A stretch of 64,000 nucleotides of DNA from Candidatus Poribacteria bacterium (GCA_018644665.1 JABGQA010000103.1:1-64000), one strand, 5' to 3'. Shown: positions 52,353 to 62,056, counted from the stretch's first letter. Numbers and translations: made by a program. The notes: a model not told the origin generated them from the sequence alone.

Positions 52353-53297
52353 CTACGCCACGCAGACGAGACCCCGGATCTCGCCGAATTCCCACCCGAG
52401 CTTGCCCCAGTTCTCGCCGCCGTCCGTGCTGCGATATACCTGCCCTAGCACCGTCGACGCGAGCATCCACTGGCCGCTGGCCGCGAACTGCCACACGCAG
52501 CTGTTCGTACGCCCGTTAAGGTCGGCTTTCTCCCACGACTCTCCGCGGTCGCGCGTGCGGTACACAGCGCCGGTGTGCCCGGGAGGGCCGCTGCCGTTCC
52601 CGACGTATAGCACGCTGGGATCTGTCGGGGAGAACCCGACGCCGCGGCAGTACGTGTTATCGAAGTGCTCCTTGATGCGGAGCGGGACCCACGAGTCGCC
52701 CTCGTCGTCGCTGCGGAACACCTCGAAGTTGGAACTCAGGTAGAGCGTGCCATCCGGCGCCATCTTGATGTCGTGAACGTCGACGTCGTCGAGGCCGATG
52801 CGCTGCCAGGTGCGCCCGCCGTCGGTCGAGCGGCGTGGGCCGTCCGCCTCGACACCTGCGAACATGATGTCCGCGTTCGTGGGATGCATGAGCAGCGACG
52901 TCACCCGGGTCTTCATCGCGCCACCAAAGCAGTCGTGCGCGATCGGATCGCCCGTGCCCTGCGTCCACGAGGCGCCGGCGTCGCGCGACACGTACAGCCC
53001 GGCCGGGCACGTCCCTGCCAGTATGAGCCCGGAGTCCAGCGCGGAGACGGCAACACTCCATATCTCACGGCCGGCGAGTTCGGTCCCGCACGCGTCCCAG
53101 CCATCGCCCCGGTCCGAGGAGCGGAACACGCCGACGTTCGAGCCTGCATACAGCGTGTCGGCGGCGCCCGGGACAGGAGTCAACGCGCGTATGTCGCACT
53201 CCGCCCACATTCCCTTGGTCGTGATGCGGAACGTCGCCCCGCCGTCATCGCTGCGCCAGACGCTCTGCCCGATCGCCCCTACGTGGATCGTCGCCAT
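52353..53297 (-). CDS. BNR/sortilin-type beta-propeller repeat protein
   Basis: A 314-residue protein of repeating units with Asp-box-like SxDxGxxW motifs: RSDDGGATF, RSSDRGDGW, SRDAGASW, STDGGRTW, RSDDEGDSW, RTRDRGESW and RSTDGGENW. This is a BNR/YCF48-like propeller. It has no signal peptide and no catalytic set that I can identify. It may bind glycans or act as a scaffold. ATG at 53297. Confidence 0.8.
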   Translation of the reverse strand: MATIHVGAIGQSVWRSDDGGATFRITTKGMWAECDIRALTPVPGAADTLYAGSNVGVFRSSDRGDGWDACGTELAGREIWSVAVSALDSGLILAGTCPAGLYVSRDAGASWTQGTGDPIAHDCFGGAMKTRVTSLLMHPTNADIMFAGVEADGPRRSTDGGRTWQRIGLDDVDVHDIKMAPDGTLYLSSNFEVFRSDDEGDSWVPLRIKEHFDNTYCRGVGFSPTDPSVLYVGNGSGPPGHTGAVYRTRDRGESWEKADLNGRTNSCVWQFAASGQWMLASTVLGQVYRSTDGGENWGKLGWEFGEIRGLVCVA

Positions 53298-53400
53298 CTA
53301 TCCCTCCTCCTGAAGTGCTTCGATCGCAAGCGCGAGCACGGTAAGGCCCCCGCCGGCCGGTGTAAAGCCGTGGCGTTGGCCCCAGGCGCTTGCGGGTTGC

Positions 53401-53946
53401 CTAACGACGCAGGGCCGCCGTGGACGAAAGTGGCGGCACGTTGTGCGTCTTGTCGACGTACTGAGGCTCAGTTCGCGCCGATCGGGGGTCGCGTCCGTCT
53501 TTGATGAGCTGCTGCACATACCGCACGGCGTCGATGAGGTCCTCGGGCCGCGGCGGACAGCCGGGGATGTACACGTCGACGGGCAGGAACTGGTCGACGC
53601 CCTGCACGAGAGTGTACGTGTCGAACACGCCACCCGTGGACGCGCACGCGCCCATCGAGATCACCCACTTCGGCTGGGGCATCTGGTCGTAGATGCGCTT
53701 CAGGACCGGCATCATTTTTATCGAGATGCGGCCGGATACGATGAGTAAATCACACTGACGAGGCGTGAACCGGATCGCCTCGGAACCGAACCGCGCCAGG
53801 TCGTACTTCGTCGCGAGGGTCGCCATCATTTCGATCGCGCAGCACGCCGTACCGAACGGCATCGGCCACAACGAGTTGCCGCGGCTCCAGTTGAGGAACG
53901 CGTCGACCTTAGTGGCGAGGAAGTCGGAGTTGCCGGTCTTGGGCAT
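53401..53946 (-). CDS. nuoB: NADH-quinone oxidoreductase subunit B (orphan)
   Basis: A 181-residue NuoB, which carries cluster N2 of complex I. The four ligands are present: Cys35-Cys36 ([10 protein letters not shown]), Cys101 (SMGACAS) and Cys130 ([12 protein letters not shown]). [31 protein letters not shown] is typical apart from small changes. No other nuo gene is next to it: upstream are glcE and glcD, with mrp and an IscA-type carrier beyond. It may be a stray complex I gene or a subunit recruited to the glycolate-oxidase-like module. Confidence 0.93.
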   Translation of the reverse strand: MPKTGNSDFLATKVDAFLNWSRGNSLWPMPFGTACCAIEMMATLATKYDLARFGSEAIRFTPRQCDLLIVSGRISIKMMPVLKRIYDQMPQPKWVISMGACASTGGVFDTYTLVQGVDQFLPVDVYIPGCPPRPEDLIDAVRYVQQLIKDGRDPRSARTEPQYVDKTHNVPPLSSTAALRR

Positions 53947-53991
53947 ACTGCGCGAGGCCTCCCATAGTGGGCGATGTCTTCGGCGGGGACG

Positions 53992-55323
53992 TTAGGTGTC
54001 CAACCCCCGCACGAAGCGCCCGCGATTCAGCGTGGCCGTGGGGTCGAGTCGTCGCTTAAGTTCTCGCATCAGTTCCAACGGAGCTGTCGGCGCGCCCCAC
54101 ACGTCGACCAGGCGTCGGACTTCGACGGGAGCCGACTCGACCACCGCGGTTGCGTCGAGCTTCGCCGTCTCCCTACGCAGCCGACCGAGGACATCCGCGA
54201 CAGACGCGGCCGACGGAGACGATAGGACCGCGTACACCACGCCGCTCGTGTAGTGGCTGAGCCATTGTACGTCCATATCTCGCGCGCCGACAAGATCGCT
54301 GACCGCCCTCATCGCAGGCAGTATCGCAGTCATGACGCCGCCCACCCTCACCACGGTGTCCCCGCGTGCCGAAGCGCGGTGCGCCACCGCGGCGAAGAGC
54401 GCCCGCCAGTCGGCGTCGTCTTCGTCAACGCGCACGTCGCTGGCGCCTGCCGACGCGAGGGCTTCCGATGTCCGTTCGACCTGATGCTCGACCTGCGCCT
54501 CCGACCCGCCGAAGCCCACCACGACGGCAGGCGCCAGGCCGTCCACGCCTTCCACTACCCAGTGCGCGTCACCCAGGTCCAACAGCTCAACGAACCGTGG
54601 CTCGACCCGGCCCTCGACGACGCGCCTCGCAAGGTCGACGGCGTCCGCCCAGTCCGCGCCGACACCGACCACCACGGCGGTCTTCTCGGGCACGGGGTGG
54701 AGCCGGAACGACGCGTCGACAACGACGCCGAGAGTGCCCATGGAGCCGACGTACAGCCGCGTCGTGTCGTAACCCGCGACGTTCTTCACAACACGGCCGC
54801 CGCACTTCACCACGGCGCCGTCCGATAGGACAACGGTCGTGCCCAAGCAGAGGTCACGCGGCGTCCCATACGCCTGTCTTAGCGGCCCACTCGCGTTCGT
54901 TGCGACGAGTCCTCCAACGCTCGTCGAGGCGCGGTTCGGGGGGTCGAGAGCCAGCATCTGGTGTTCGGCGGCGGTCTCTTCCTGTATGGAGGCAAGTGTC
55001 TTCCCGGCCTCCACGATTGCCGTCAGGTCACGGGGTTCGTAGTCGAGGGTTTTGTCGAGCTTGCCGGTGCTCAGAAGGACGACGTCACCGCGTGGGAGGT
55101 TCCCCAAGGACAGCGCGCTTCCCGATCCGGTGGGGACGACCACCGCGTCATGCTCCCGGGCGATGCGCAGCGCGTCGGCGACCTGCTCGACCGAGTGTGG
55201 GGCGACCCGAACGGTCGGAACCTCAACGCCGAGAGCGAGGACGCCATCGGCATCGACGGTGACTGCATCCGAGCCGAGGGCTCGCGCAAAGGCCGGCTCG
55301 ATCCGGTCGGCTACGTCAGCCAT
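53992..55323 (-). CDS. glcE: FAD-binding oxidase subunit, GlcE-like
   Basis: A 443-residue PCMH-type FAD-binding protein. VAPHSVEQVADALRIAREHDAVVVPTGSGSALSLG, TSVGGLVATNASGPLRQAYGT and GGRVVKNVAGYDTTRLYVGSMGTLGVV are typical of the GlcE subunit of glycolate oxidase. It overlaps glcD by 8 bases, so they are coupled. The iron-sulfur subunit GlcF is absent; nuoB follows 45 bases downstream. Confidence 0.85.
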   Translation of the reverse strand: MADVADRIEPAFARALGSDAVTVDADGVLALGVEVPTVRVAPHSVEQVADALRIAREHDAVVVPTGSGSALSLGNLPRGDVVLLSTGKLDKTLDYEPRDLTAIVEAGKTLASIQEETAAEHQMLALDPPNRASTSVGGLVATNASGPLRQAYGTPRDLCLGTTVVLSDGAVVKCGGRVVKNVAGYDTTRLYVGSMGTLGVVVDASFRLHPVPEKTAVVVGVGADWADAVDLARRVVEGRVEPRFVELLDLGDAHWVVEGVDGLAPAVVVGFGGSEAQVEHQVERTSEALASAGASDVRVDEDDADWRALFAAVAHRASARGDTVVRVGGVMTAILPAMRAVSDLVGARDMDVQWLSHYTSGVVYAVLSSPSAASVADVLGRLRRETAKLDATAVVESAPVEVRRLVDVWGAPTAPLELMRELKRRLDPTATLNRGRFVRGLDT

Positions 55324-56761
55324 CGGCTGCGGTCCCCTCTGCGCCGACGATGCCGCCTGGGAATACCTTGCCCGGGTTGCACAGCCCGTTGGGATCGAAC
55401 AACGACCGCACGTCGCGCATGATACGTAGGTCTGCTGGCGTGAAGAGGAGGTCCATGAATCCCAGCTTCTCGATGCCTATCCCGTGCTCGCCGGTGATCG
55501 TGCCACCCAGCTCGACGCACTTCGTGAGGATCTCGCCGCTGGCCTTGAGAACGCGCTCGGTCTGCTCCTCGTCGGACTCGTCGAAGAGGAGGATCGGGTG
55601 GATGTTCCCGTCGCCTGCGTGGAAGACGTTCGCGATGCGGATGTCGTACTTCGCGCTCACGTCCGCGACCGTCCGCAGAACCTCGGGCAGCTTCGTCCTG
55701 GGGACAACGCCGTCCTGCGTCAGGTAGCTCTTGGCGAGACGCCCCAGGGCGCCGAACGCCTGCTTTCGTGACTTCCACAGGAGCGTGCGCTCTTCCTCTG
55801 AGGCCGCTACCTGCACGTCGCGAGCGTTGTTCGCCTTGCAGATGTCCACGATCGCCGACGCCTGCTCTTCCATGCCGGCATCTACGCCGTCGAGTTCTAC
55901 GATCAGCACCGCTTGCGCGTCGTCCGGAAAGCCGAAGTGGAACGCCGCCTCGACAGCGTCGATGATGAGCCGATCCATCACCTCCAGCGACGACGGGATC
56001 ATCCCTGCGCCGATGATCTCCGACACCGAAGTCGATGCGTCCTCCAAAGACGCGAATACGGCGAGCATGGTCTTGTACGCTGGAGGGTTGGGTGTCAGCT
56101 TCACCACGATCTTCGTCGCGATCCCGAGCGTTCCCTCGGAGCCGACGACGAGCCCTCGGATGTCGTACCCGACGCCGTCATCGGCGGCGGCGCCCAGGTT
56201 GACGATGTCCCCGGTCGGCATCACCCATTCCAGGCCGGTGATGTGGTTCACCGTCACGCCGTATTTCAGCGTGTGCGGCCCGCCGGAGTTTTCTGCCACG
56301 TTGCCGCCGATCGTGCACGCCTTTTGGCTGGACGGGTCCGGCGCATAGTGGTAGCCGTCGGGGGTGGTGCGGTCGGTGATCCAGAGGTTGACCACGCCGG
56401 GCTCGACAACGGCGCGCTCGTTCTCGATGTCGATTTCGAGGATGCGGTCCATGCGGTTCAGGCCGATGAGGATGCCGCCTGCCAGCGCCATCGCGCCCCC
56501 GCTCAGACCGGTGCCTGCGCCACGCGCAACGAACGGAGCGCCGACGCGGTTGGCGTACCTCACGACCTCGGAGACCTGCTGCGCCGTGTCGGGCAGCACG
56601 ACCACGTGCGGCGTGGCCCGGTACAGCGTGGCGCCGTCGCACTCATAGGTCATGAGGGACGCGTCGTCCGTGAGCACGTAGTCCGCCCCGACGATGGGCA
56701 CGAGGTCTGCCGCGAGTTGGGCGACCGAAAGGTCCGCTCGTGGGATGTCAGCTGCGTGCAC
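55316..56761 (-). CDS. glcD: FAD-linked oxidase, GlcD-like (glycolate/lactate oxidase catalytic subunit)
   Basis: A 481-residue FAD enzyme that oxidises 2-hydroxy acids such as glycolate or D-lactate. The PCMH domain has PDTAQQVSEVVRYANRVGAPFVARGAGTGLSGGA, CTIGGNVAENSGGPHTLKYG and GSEGTLGIATKIVVKL. The C-terminal half has FHAGDGNIHPILLFD and GGTITGEHGIGIEKLGFM with the catalytic His residues. It overlaps glcE by 8 bases. Confidence 0.93.
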   Translation of the reverse strand: MHAADIPRADLSVAQLAADLVPIVGADYVLTDDASLMTYECDGATLYRATPHVVVLPDTAQQVSEVVRYANRVGAPFVARGAGTGLSGGAMALAGGILIGLNRMDRILEIDIENERAVVEPGVVNLWITDRTTPDGYHYAPDPSSQKACTIGGNVAENSGGPHTLKYGVTVNHITGLEWVMPTGDIVNLGAAADDGVGYDIRGLVVGSEGTLGIATKIVVKLTPNPPAYKTMLAVFASLEDASTSVSEIIGAGMIPSSLEVMDRLIIDAVEAAFHFGFPDDAQAVLIVELDGVDAGMEEQASAIVDICKANNARDVQVAASEEERTLLWKSRKQAFGALGRLAKSYLTQDGVVPRTKLPEVLRTVADVSAKYDIRIANVFHAGDGNIHPILLFDESDEEQTERVLKASGEILTKCVELGGTITGEHGIGIEKLGFMDLLFTPADLRIMRDVRSLFDPNGLCNPGKVFPGGIVGAEGTAADG

Positions 56762-56851
56762 GGGCCGCTCCTCGGAGCCTCGCGCGCGAACGCCATGCGC
56801 GCGGCGGCATGATACGGCCGCTCCCGGGACATGTCACCGACGGCGCGCCGG

Positions 56852-57988
56852 TTAGTTGCTCTCGATCACGGGTCCCGCATCGGCGGACAGGTTCTGCACG
56901 GAGATGAGCTTCGCCACTTCGCCCGCCACGGTCATGAAGGCGTCGCGCTGCGGCGACGAACTGAGGCTGGAAGCCGCCGGCACACCGGCGTCGCCACCCT
57001 CACAGATAGTCATGTCGATCGGGATCTCCCCGAGCAGCGGCACGCCGAGTTTCTCGGCGGCTGCGCGGCCTCCGCCCGACCGGAAGATGTCGTAACGCGT
57101 CCCCGTGTCGGGCGCGATGAAGTAGCTCATGTTCTCGACGAGGCCCAGGATTGGCGTGCTCGTCTTGTTGAAGAGTGTGACCGCTTTGCGGGCGTCTTCC
57201 AGCGCCACCTCCTGCGGCGTCGTCACGATGACCGCGCCCGTGAGAGGGATGCTCTGAGTCAGCGTCAGGTGCGCGTCGCCCGTGCCGGGAGGCATGTCCA
57301 CCACGAGGTAGTCGAGCTCGCCCCAAGCCGTGTCGCTAAGGAAGTTCCGCAGCGCGCTGTGCACCATCGGGCCCCGCCAGACCATGGCCGTATCCTTGTC
57401 CGGCAGTAGGAAGCCGATGGACATCAGCTTCACCCCACAGCTCTCGATGGGGAGCATCTTGCGATCTTCGGAGACCTCGGGTTGCCGGTCCACGCCAAGC
57501 ATAATTGGGATCGACGGGCCGTAGATGTCCGCGTCGAGCAGGCCGACCGACGCGCCCTCTTCGGCGAGAGCTACGGCAAGGTTCACAGCTACCGTCGACT
57601 TCCCGACTCCGCCCTTGCCGCTGGCGACGGCGATTGTGTTACGTACGCCGGGCAGCATCGCCTGGCCGCCGAGCTTGCTGTCTCGCGCTGTATCGGCGCC
57701 CATAGTGATTTCGACTGTCTCCACGCCGGCGACAGCCTTCACGGCGTTGTCGCAATCCGCTTGGATCTGCTCGCGCATTGGACACGCCGGCGTTGTCAGT
57801 TGCACGGTGAACCGAACGGTAGAGCCTTCGATCTCGATGTCGCGGATCATGTTGAGCGACACGAGGTCGCGGTGCAGGTCCGGGTCTTGTACCGTTCCGA
57901 GCGCCTTCAGGATGGCGGCCTCGGTTACGCCCGACCCGTCCGTCGCGGGCGCGTCGTCTTGCTTCGGCTTGCGCTGAAAGATCGGCAT
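56852..57988 (-). CDS. apbC: Mrp/NBP35-type iron-sulfur cluster carrier ATPase
   Basis: A 378-residue protein with an N-terminal MIP18/DUF59 domain (ILKALGTVQDPDLHRDLVSLNMIRDI) and a P-loop ATPase (ASGKGGVGKSTVAVNLA, DIYGPSIPIMLG, VDMPPGTGDAHLTL). It carries Fe-S clusters to target proteins; the Ind1 relative serves complex I. The CxxC that usually follows ENMSYF is missing (FIAPDTGTRYDIF), a variant also seen in other Mrp proteins. ATG at 57988. An IscA-type gene lies upstream and nuoB downstream on the same strand. Confidence 0.9.
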   Translation of the reverse strand: MPIFQRKPKQDDAPATDGSGVTEAAILKALGTVQDPDLHRDLVSLNMIRDIEIEGSTVRFTVQLTTPACPMREQIQADCDNAVKAVAGVETVEITMGADTARDSKLGGQAMLPGVRNTIAVASGKGGVGKSTVAVNLAVALAEEGASVGLLDADIYGPSIPIMLGVDRQPEVSEDRKMLPIESCGVKLMSIGFLLPDKDTAMVWRGPMVHSALRNFLSDTAWGELDYLVVDMPPGTGDAHLTLTQSIPLTGAVIVTTPQEVALEDARKAVTLFNKTSTPILGLVENMSYFIAPDTGTRYDIFRSGGGRAAAEKLGVPLLGEIPIDMTICEGGDAGVPAASSLSSSPQRDAFMTVAGEVAKLISVQNLSADAGPVIESN

Positions 57989-58137
57989 CGTATCCCCACA
58001 CAATATCGGCTATGTCAGGAACGCCCCGCAGCCGGCGCGCTGGCGTGGATTGGCTCACAGAAAACGACAAGGGCGACGCGCCTGCGCATCACGCGGCGGC
58101 CGCCCTGTAAAGCATTCGGTAGTCGTCGTGTGTCGGG

Positions 58138-58464
58138 TCAGACGGCAAACGACTCGCCGCAGCCGCACTGCGAGCGGACGTTCGGGTTTTCGATCTTGAA
58201 CCCGGCGCCCATCAGGCCCTCGACGTAGTCGACCGTGCTGCCTGCAAGATAGAGTGCGCTCTTCAGATCGACGAAGACGTTCAGGCCGTGCTCCTCGATG
58301 ACCTTGTCGTCGTCGCGGGCCTCGTCGAATCCGAGACGATACTGCATGCCGCTGCACCCGCCGCCCACGACCTGGACGCGCAACCCATGGCCGTCATAGC
58401 CTTCCGCCGCGATAAGTTCGGCCACCTTGGACGCTGCGTGCTCGGTCACTGTGATCATTGCCAT
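58138..58464 (-). CDS. A-type iron-sulfur carrier (IscA/ErpA/HesB family)
   Basis: A 108-residue A-type carrier with the three conserved cysteines Cys37 (GGGCSGM), Cys100 and Cys102 (CGCGESF). It delivers [2Fe-2S]/[4Fe-4S] clusters to apoproteins. ATG at 58464, with a second ATG two codons in. It starts the long minus-strand run that includes mrp and nuoB. All three ligands are cysteine codons, so there is no selenocysteine here. Confidence 0.95.
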   Translation of the reverse strand: MAMITVTEHAASKVAELIAAEGYDGHGLRVQVVGGGCSGMQYRLGFDEARDDDKVIEEHGLNVFVDLKSALYLAGSTVDYVEGLMGAGFKIENPNVRSQCGCGESFAV

Positions 58465-58648
58465 TGCATCCCCCGTACGTTCGATTCCGCGCCCTGTTGC
58501 TACCCCTATATTGAGCCCCGAAGTGTCGCTCTGTCAAGGGCTCCGACCCGATCCGAGCCCCCGTGGCTTGTGCGTACAGCGGCGGTGGGATACGGTCGCC
58601 GGGGACGCCCGTGAGTTCCGAACGCGTCGCAGTCAGACCGGAGAGGCC

Positions 58649-59794
58649 ATGTCCCTGAACATGATCGGCGCCTATGGCCCGTGGGCAGCATCGCTAGTGG
58701 GCGACGAGCCGGCCGATTTGTCGTACCGCAGGGGCGCCTGGCCGGACGTCGATCGGTGGCGAGACGCGGCGCGCGGCAAGTTCTCCGAACTCGTGGCGCA
58801 GCCTGACCGTGGACCGACGCCCGAGGCCACGATCGAACGGGAGTACGAGTACGACGGCCTGAAGGTCGAGGAGCTGACCTGGAGCCTGCCGTACGGCCCG
58901 CCGACGAAGGCGTACTTCCTGAAGCCAGCCAACGCCGTCGGCCCATTGCCCGGGATCGTAGGCCTGCACGACCACGGCGGGCGCAAGTACTTCGGGCGGC
59001 GCAAGATCACGCGCGTCTCCGATGACCCCCACCCGATGATGCTCGAGCACCAAGACGACTACTACGGCGGCGTGCCGTGGGCCAATGAGATGGCGAAGCG
59101 CGGATACGGCGTGCTTGTGCACGACACGTTCACGTTCGCCAGCCGGCGCGTCCTCCTGGCCGACGTCTCGGAGCGAATGCGGCAGGGCCTCGACGATCTC
59201 GCGCCCGAGGATCCCGCCAACATCGAGGCCTACAACAGCTGGGCGGGCGGGCATGAGGACATCATGTCCAAGTCGCTGTTCTGCGCGGGCACGACATGGC
59301 CGGGCGTCTTCTTGGCGGACGACCGCGCCGCCCTAGACGTACTCTCGGCCCGCGACGACATTGACGCGGATCGCATTGGATGCGGTGGACTGTCGGGCGG
59401 TGGTCTGCGCACGGTCTTCCTCGGCGGGGCGGACGACCGGATCAAGGCCGCAGTGTGTGTGGGGATGATGAGCACTTGGCGCGATTACCTCCTGAACAAG
59501 GCCTACACGCACACGTGGATGTGCTACGTGCCCCTGTTGCCGAGGTACCTCGACTACCCCGAAATCCTGGGCATGCGGATGCCGCTGCCAACGCTCGTTC
59601 AGAACGACATCGAGGACCAGTTATTCACCATGCCGGAGATGGAGCGCGCCGACCGCATGCTGCGCGAGGCCTACGACATGGCAGGGGCGGGCGACCGGTA
59701 CCGTGGCACCTTCTACCCCGGGCCGCATAAGTTCGACCCGGAGATGCAGGACGAGGCCTTCACGTGGTTCGACACCTGGCTGAAGGACGCCTAG
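58649..59794 (+). CDS. alpha/beta hydrolase (acetyl-xylan-esterase/dienelactone-hydrolase-like)
   Basis: A 381-residue alpha/beta hydrolase. LPGIVGLHDHGGRKYFG is the oxyanion-hole region; the nucleophile elbow is CGGLSGGGLRTVFLGGADDRIKAAV with Ser in GLSGG; the C-terminal PGPHKFDPEMQDEAF has the catalytic His. The size and layout match large carbohydrate-esterase-like proteins (CE7/abhydrolase_7 type). ATG at 58649 has GGAGAGG about 3-5 bases upstream. No signal peptide, so an intracellular ester is the likely substrate. Confidence 0.82.
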   Translation: MSLNMIGAYGPWAASLVGDEPADLSYRRGAWPDVDRWRDAARGKFSELVAQPDRGPTPEATIEREYEYDGLKVEELTWSLPYGPPTKAYFLKPANAVGPLPGIVGLHDHGGRKYFGRRKITRVSDDPHPMMLEHQDDYYGGVPWANEMAKRGYGVLVHDTFTFASRRVLLADVSERMRQGLDDLAPEDPANIEAYNSWAGGHEDIMSKSLFCAGTTWPGVFLADDRAALDVLSARDDIDADRIGCGGLSGGGLRTVFLGGADDRIKAAVCVGMMSTWRDYLLNKAYTHTWMCYVPLLPRYLDYPEILGMRMPLPTLVQNDIEDQLFTMPEMERADRMLREAYDMAGAGDRYRGTFYPGPHKFDPEMQDEAFTWFDTWLKDA

Positions 59795-59798
59795 CGCC

Positions 59799-61238
59799 AT
59801 GGAGACCACTACAACGGACATCGCAGTCATCGGGGGCGGGCCCGGCGGGTACGCCGCGGCGTTCCGGGCCGCCGACGCGGGCAAGCGGGTCATCCTCATC
59901 GACCGCGAGGAGCGTCTCGGCGGCGTGTGCCTCAACCGGGGATGCATCCCGTCGAAGGCCCTTATACATGCGACGAAACTCATCAAGGAAGCCGCCGCCG
60001 GAGCGGTGCGGGGCATTCACTTCGACCCCCCGCGCGTCGACTTAGACGAGTTGCGCGCGTGGAAGACGTCCATCTCCGAGAAACTGGGGAACGGCGTTCG
60101 CGCCATCGCCAAGGCGCGCGGCGTTGATCTCGTGCGGGGACGCGCGTCGTTCGAGACGTCGAACGCCGTCCGGATCGACCGTGGGTCTGGCCCCACGTGG
60201 GTAGAGTGTGAGCACGCCATACTCGCAACGGGCTCGCGGCCAGCGATCCCGGCGGCGCTCGGCGTAGACGACCCGCGTGTGATGACCTCGGCGCAGGCCC
60301 TGGAAGCGCCGGACGTACCCGCTGACTTGCTCGTGATCGGTGGCGGTTACATCGGGATGGAGCTCGGCACGGTCTACGCGGCACTTGGGTCGCGGGTCGT
60401 TGTCGTCGAGGCCCTGGCCTCAATCCTGCCGGCCGCCGATGCGGACCTCAGACGCTACGTCGAGCGGGTCGCCCGGAAGTCGTTCGCGGACGTCCGCGTC
60501 GGGGCGCGTGTGGAGGCACTGGACGTCAGTGGCGACCGTGTCGACGCGACCATTCAGGTCGGAGACGGCGACCCCGTGACGGAACCGTACGACCGCGTCC
60601 TTGTCGCGGTAGGCAGGACGCCGAACACCGGGTCGCTCGGGCTCGACCACACGAGCGTCGAGCTGGACGACGACGGGTTCGTGAGCGTCGACACGCAGCA
60701 GAAGACGTCCGACCCAGCCGTGTACGCCATCGGCGACTGCGCAGGCGGCGTGTTGCTCGCGCACAAGGCGACCGCGGACGCGACGCGAGCCGTGCGAGCC
60801 ATATGCGACGAACCCGCGTCCTCGGACGATGCCCTCATACCCGCGGTCGTCTTCACCGATCCAGAGATGGCGTGGGTAGGGCTCAGCGAGGGCGATGCGG
60901 AGGCGTCCGGCACGGCCGTCGCCACGGCGAAGTTCCTGTGGGGGGCGTCCGGCCGCGCCCTCACGGGCGACCGCCCCGACGGCGTCACCAAGCTGGTCGT
61001 CGACCCCGCCACGGAGCGCATCCTCGGCGTGGGCATGGCCGGCGTCGGCGCCGGAGAACTCATTGGAGAGGCGTGCGTGGCCCTGCGCGCGGGTATGACG
61101 GCGTCGCAACTGTCAGAGGTCGTACATCCTCACCCTACGCTGTCGGAGACGCTGATGGAGAGCGCGGAGGCGTACCTCGGGAGGTCGATCCACGCGATGC
61201 CGAGGACCCGCGCAACGCGGCGAGGAGAGAAGTCGTGA
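59799..61238 (+). CDS. lpdA: dihydrolipoyl dehydrogenase
   Basis: A 479-residue FAD disulfide reductase that re-oxidises dihydrolipoamide with NAD+. The FAD motif GGGPGGYAAAFRAAD is followed by the redox pair Cys44-Cys49 (GGVCLNRGCIPSKAL), the NAD motif VIGGGYIGMELGTVYAALG, AIGDCAGGVLLAHKA, and the catalytic His-Glu in HPHPTLSETLMESAEAYLG. No E1/E2 genes of a 2-oxo acid dehydrogenase are nearby. Start ATG at 59799 is 4 bases after the hydrolase stop; its stop overlaps the next gene by GTGA. Confidence 0.95.
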   Translation: METTTTDIAVIGGGPGGYAAAFRAADAGKRVILIDREERLGGVCLNRGCIPSKALIHATKLIKEAAAGAVRGIHFDPPRVDLDELRAWKTSISEKLGNGVRAIAKARGVDLVRGRASFETSNAVRIDRGSGPTWVECEHAILATGSRPAIPAALGVDDPRVMTSAQALEAPDVPADLLVIGGGYIGMELGTVYAALGSRVVVVEALASILPAADADLRRYVERVARKSFADVRVGARVEALDVSGDRVDATIQVGDGDPVTEPYDRVLVAVGRTPNTGSLGLDHTSVELDDDGFVSVDTQQKTSDPAVYAIGDCAGGVLLAHKATADATRAVRAICDEPASSDDALIPAVVFTDPEMAWVGLSEGDAEASGTAVATAKFLWGASGRALTGDRPDGVTKLVVDPATERILGVGMAGVGAGELIGEACVALRAGMTASQLSEVVHPHPTLSETLMESAEAYLGRSIHAMPRTRATRRGEKS

Positions 61239-62056
61239 GATACCGCACCCTCGGGGCGACTGGTCTGCGCGTGTCCGAGGTCGGCTATGGCGGCGGTCGC
61301 GTACGTGGCGATGCCGACCCAGCGGCCATCACGCACATGCTCCATCACGCGTTCGACCTCGGTCTCAACTACATCGACACCGCCCCGTCATACGGCGGCG
61401 GACTCAGCGAGACGTTGATCGGCCGAGCCATTGAGGGCAGGCGCCACGGCCTCGTGATCGCCACGAAGACGAAGTCACGGGACCCCAACGAGATCCCCGC
61501 CGAGGTAGAGGGCAGCCTCAAGCGTCTGGGCGTGGACGCGATCGACGTCCTGCAGTTCCACGGCGGGTACATCCCGGGCGACGACGCCCCCGCAATCCTC
61601 GATGAGGGCGGCATCGACGCATACCGGCGCCTGCGCGACGAAGGCAAGGTACGTTACCTGGGGTTCTCCACCGACGGCCCGTCAGCTGGGGCTGAACGGC
61701 TGGTGGCATCTGGCGTCTTCGACGTGATCCAAGTGCATTACAGCCTCATGTACCAAAGCACGCACGACATGTTCGGGGACACCGGGTTGATACCGTCGGC
61801 GGACGCGCTTGGGATGGGCGTCGTGCTGATGCGGTGCACGACGAGTGGCGTCTTCCCACGCCTGATGCGCCGAAGCTTCCCGACGGAGCTCGCGGACATC
61901 GACATCGACGCGTTCTTGCTGAACTACGCGCTATCGAACGCCCTGGTCGATTGCGCCCTCATGAGCCTGGCGTCGGAGGCTGACGCCACGTGGACGAACG
62001 CCGTCTCGGACGACGTCGATGGGCGGATGGACTTGCGAGCCCTCCACCGCGGGTAG
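61235..62056 (+). CDS. aldo/keto reductase family protein
   Basis: A 273-residue NAD(P)H-dependent aldo/keto reductase. RYRTLGATGLRVSEVGYGGG opens the barrel; the tetrad is visible as Asp and Tyr in YIDTAPSYGGG, Lys in VIATKTKSR and His in DVLQFHGGY. The substrate is probably a sugar or aldehyde. Start GTG at 61235 overlaps the lpdA stop (GTGA), with GAGGAGAG upstream. Confidence 0.9.
   Translation: MRYRTLGATGLRVSEVGYGGGRVRGDADPAAITHMLHHAFDLGLNYIDTAPSYGGGLSETLIGRAIEGRRHGLVIATKTKSRDPNEIPAEVEGSLKRLGVDAIDVLQFHGGYIPGDDAPAILDEGGIDAYRRLRDEGKVRYLGFSTDGPSAGAERLVASGVFDVIQVHYSLMYQSTHDMFGDTGLIPSADALGMGVVLMRCTTSGVFPRLMRRSFPTELADIDIDAFLLNYALSNALVDCALMSLASEADATWTNAVSDDVDGRMDLRALHRG

Noticed and set aside
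58138-58464. Selenocysteine in the IscA/HesB-like protein
   Set aside because: HesB-like selenoproteins exist, but all three conserved cysteines here are encoded by ordinary Cys codons.
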